Source: an uncultured Clostridia bacterium (GTDB taxonomy: Bacteria > Bacillota > Clostridia > Oscillospirales > Ruminococcaceae). From it: a stretch of 33,406 nt of DNA. Where the stretch lies: positions 1-33,406 of the forward strand of contig CALXEL010000003.1 in the NCBI GenBank assembly GCA_944387315.1, written 5' to 3'. The first letter of the stretch is position 1; each line of letters begins with the position of its first letter. Shown here piece after piece: positions 31,949-33,406 of this stretch. The notes beneath the pieces were generated by a model that saw only the letters and a program-made list of their open reading frames with translations, made no database searches and was not told the origin of the DNA. Made by a program: the position numbers and the translations under genes.

Positions 31949-32485
31949 ATGAAAAAAAGCACCCAGGTCGCTACGGGTGGCCTTTGTTCCGCGCTATGCC
32001 TTTTATTTATGTTTCTCACTGGGATCATTCCTTTCGCCACCTATGCTCTGCCCGCTATGGCAGGTATTGTACTGATTGCGGTTGCTACAGAAAACGGAAT
32101 CAAAACCGCATGGGTCGTCTATGGAGCAGTGGCCATTCTTTCTATTTTTATTGTTCCTGATCGGGAAGCTTCTCTAACCTTTATTGTGTTTTTCGGTTAC
32201 TACCCTATTTTAAAACCTTATTTAGATCGAATTGTCCCAGCTATTCTCCGGGTGATTATCAAATTTTTGTTGTTCAACACAGCCATTATAGGAGGATATG
32301 CCTTTACCATTTATGTGCTGGGTCTAACCGAGCTGATGGAAGGCATGGGAGATATGGGGCAGTTTTCCCTGTTGATTCTTTTGGTTATGGCAAATATCAT
32401 GTTGATTCTCTACGACTTTGCCTTAAAGCATCTGTCCATTCTTTATACCAAATGGTTTCGAGTCAAATACCTGCGTAAATTTTAA
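31949..32485 (+). CDS. Multi-pass membrane protein of unknown function
   Basis: 178 residues with five or six helices and short loops. The N-terminal TQVATGGLCSAL segment recalls ECF-transporter S components, but no specific ligand motif is seen. It follows the J-protein by 70 bases with no terminator between them, so the three genes are probably one unit. GTGAGG precedes the ATG. Confidence 0.75.
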   Translation: MKKSTQVATGGLCSALCLLFMFLTGIIPFATYALPAMAGIVLIAVATENGIKTAWVVYGAVAILSIFIVPDREASLTFIVFFGYYPILKPYLDRIVPAILRVIIKFLLFNTAIIGGYAFTIYVLGLTELMEGMGDMGQFSLLILLVMANIMLILYDFALKHLSILYTKWFRVKYLRKF

Positions 32486-32500
32486 ACGCTGAAAACAGAT

Positions 32501-32538
32501 AAAGGGCAGGGCTGCTACAAAGCAGCCCTGCCCTTTTT
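32501..32538. terminator. Bidirectional terminator
   Basis: A perfect 16-bp stem (32501-32516 with 32521-32536) with loop ACAA and a T run, between the membrane protein and the DHHW gene. Confidence 0.92.
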
Positions 32539-32565
32539 GTTTTAGATCTTACAACAATTGCAACC

Positions 32566-33406
32566 TTAATACCGCAGTTTAAAGATATTGGTATCACTGG
32601 CAAAGTTCATAAAGTTATAGAGCACCAAAATCTCATCATAGTCATGTTCAGCCAGCAGCTGGCTCATATTGGTTTGAATGGCCCGCAAATCCACAATGTG
32701 CACCTCATCAAAATGATAAAGCAGGAATGGAGCCAACGAATTGCCATAGGAATCCTTTACCAGCAACACCTTTGTGGTTTTCCCTTCCTCATGCTGGCGG
32801 TTCACCTGGCTGACAAGAACTGTATGGCCGTTGTTTCCCCGCAGGAACGCGGCATACTTGTCCCGCTCTTCCCATTTGGCTGAATCGTAATAACTCTCAT
32901 ACTCCTTGCCGTCAATGGTAACCGAGCTGACAGGAATATTGTAATAGGTGATGGTATCAGCTACCGCGTCAATCTTTTTGCTCTTGTTAAAATAGGTGCC
33001 GTAAAAGCCTTCCACAACCTGGCCATCCATTTCCTCTAGAGGGACCGGCGTCATGCCCAGGGAGGAAATATAAGCCGCGTAGCTATAATAAGCCCCCAAG
33101 GTGGTCCAGTGATGGTCGGTACGGTAATAGATATACTCCTGGCTGTGTTCCTCCAGAGTGGGGTACAAATCCAACACCTGGGTACCCTGTGGCAGCTGAT
33201 TGATGATTTCCTGGGTTCTGGCATACTGATCGATATTTCCCAGGCCTGCTGGAACTTTATCAGTGAGGATCATATAAGAATTGGGTACAACACCAAGGGT
33301 GACAGGCAGCTGCGGGTACATCTCTAAAAATTCCCGGGTAAACTGGATATTCTTTTCCAGCTGGTCCTCCGGCAAGACTTTATATTTTTCAAACATATAG
33401 TCATCT
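32566..33406 (-). CDS. DHHW-family protein (partial, N-terminus outside the window)
   Basis: The frame stays open to the window end, so at least 280 residues of the C-terminal part are present. The hallmark YRTDHHWTTLGA (around residue 92-103 of the visible ATG frame) and LLVKDSYGNSLAPFL resemble the catalytic blocks of the SGNH/AlgJ-like DHHW family. These proteins often accompany MBOAT acyltransferases and take part in O-acetylation of surface polymers outside the membrane. The N-terminal membrane anchor and any MBOAT neighbour would lie beyond 33406. Confidence 0.85.
   Translation of the reverse strand, partial: DDYMFEKYKVLPEDQLEKNIQFTREFLEMYPQLPVTLGVVPNSYMILTDKVPAGLGNIDQYARTQEIINQLPQGTQVLDLYPTLEEHSQEYIYYRTDHHWTTLGAYYSYAAYISSLGMTPVPLEEMDGQVVEGFYGTYFNKSKKIDAVADTITYYNIPVSSVTIDGKEYESYYDSAKWEERDKYAAFLRGNNGHTVLVSQVNRQHEEGKTTKVLLVKDSYGNSLAPFLLYHFDEVHIVDLRAIQTNMSQLLAEHDYDEILVLYNFMNFASDTNIFKLRY

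Noticed and set aside
1-33406. CRISPR array, prophage or insertion sequence
   Set aside because: No regularly spaced repeats, transposase, integrase or structural phage genes are visible. The amidase alone is not enough.

Overview
The window looks like chromosome from an anaerobic, endospore-forming member of the Clostridia, probably Oscillospiraceae/Ruminococcaceae-like. The evidence is spo0A next to spoIVB, a gerABC-type germinant receptor operon, a ferredoxin-linked 2-oxoacid oxidoreductase operon, a class-Ig aspartate aminotransferase, clostridial families of unknown function (DUF421/DUF4363, DUF6514, DUF5685), strong Shine-Dalgarno sites, frequent GTG/TTG starts and many short perfect intrinsic terminators. 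No phage, insertion sequence, CRISPR array or rRNA is visible. The species assignment is inference.

Layout. 1-1056: the 3' end of a probable sugar:cation symporter and a polysaccharide deacetylase-like protein. 1098-5750: a metabolic block with an aconitase-family hydro-lyase pair (leuCD-like), a divergent FCD-type GntR regulator with palindromic operator candidates, an SDR dehydrogenase and a D-cysteine desulfhydrase-family PLP enzyme. 5993-9325: a CDF metal exporter, a DegV fatty-acid-binding protein, a lipoprotein of unknown function and a small gene that appears frameshifted twice. 9397-12649: a five-gene operon (P-loop ATPase, ferredoxin, then alpha, beta and gamma subunits of a VOR/KOR-type oxidoreductase).

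12944-20726 is the sporulation block: spo0A and spoIVB with Spo0A boxes between them, a SLOG-like protein, gerA-gerB-gerC, and a divergent DUF421-DUF4363 pair preceded by a good sigma-G-like promoter. 20729-22873 holds nrdR, a DUF6514-like gene behind two tandem Spo0A boxes, a TIM-barrel isomerase-like protein and a small membrane protein. 22948-28279 is housekeeping: secF/secD, purB and an aspartate aminotransferase. 28441-30214 contains tRNA-Ser(GGA) behind a perfect consensus promoter, a leaderless N-acetylmuramoyl-L-alanine amidase and the manganese exporter mntP.

30387-32485 is a cluster whose function I do not know: a DUF5685 protein, a J-domain protein with an extreme Cys-rich tail, and a multi-pass membrane protein. 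The DUF5685 protein carries DxxxD and DxxED motifs resembling squalene/phytoene synthases. The window ends inside a DHHW-family surface-polymer protein.

Most unusual signals: the isoprenoid-synthase-like motifs in the DUF5685/J-protein cluster; the tandem Spo0A boxes in front of the DUF6514-like gene; the sigma-G-like promoters between gerA and DUF421; the FCD operator system at leuCD; and the twice-frameshifted small gene near 9.2 kb. No stretch over 300 bases lacks a gene. The longest, 12650-12943, holds a promoter, an inverted repeat and a terminator.
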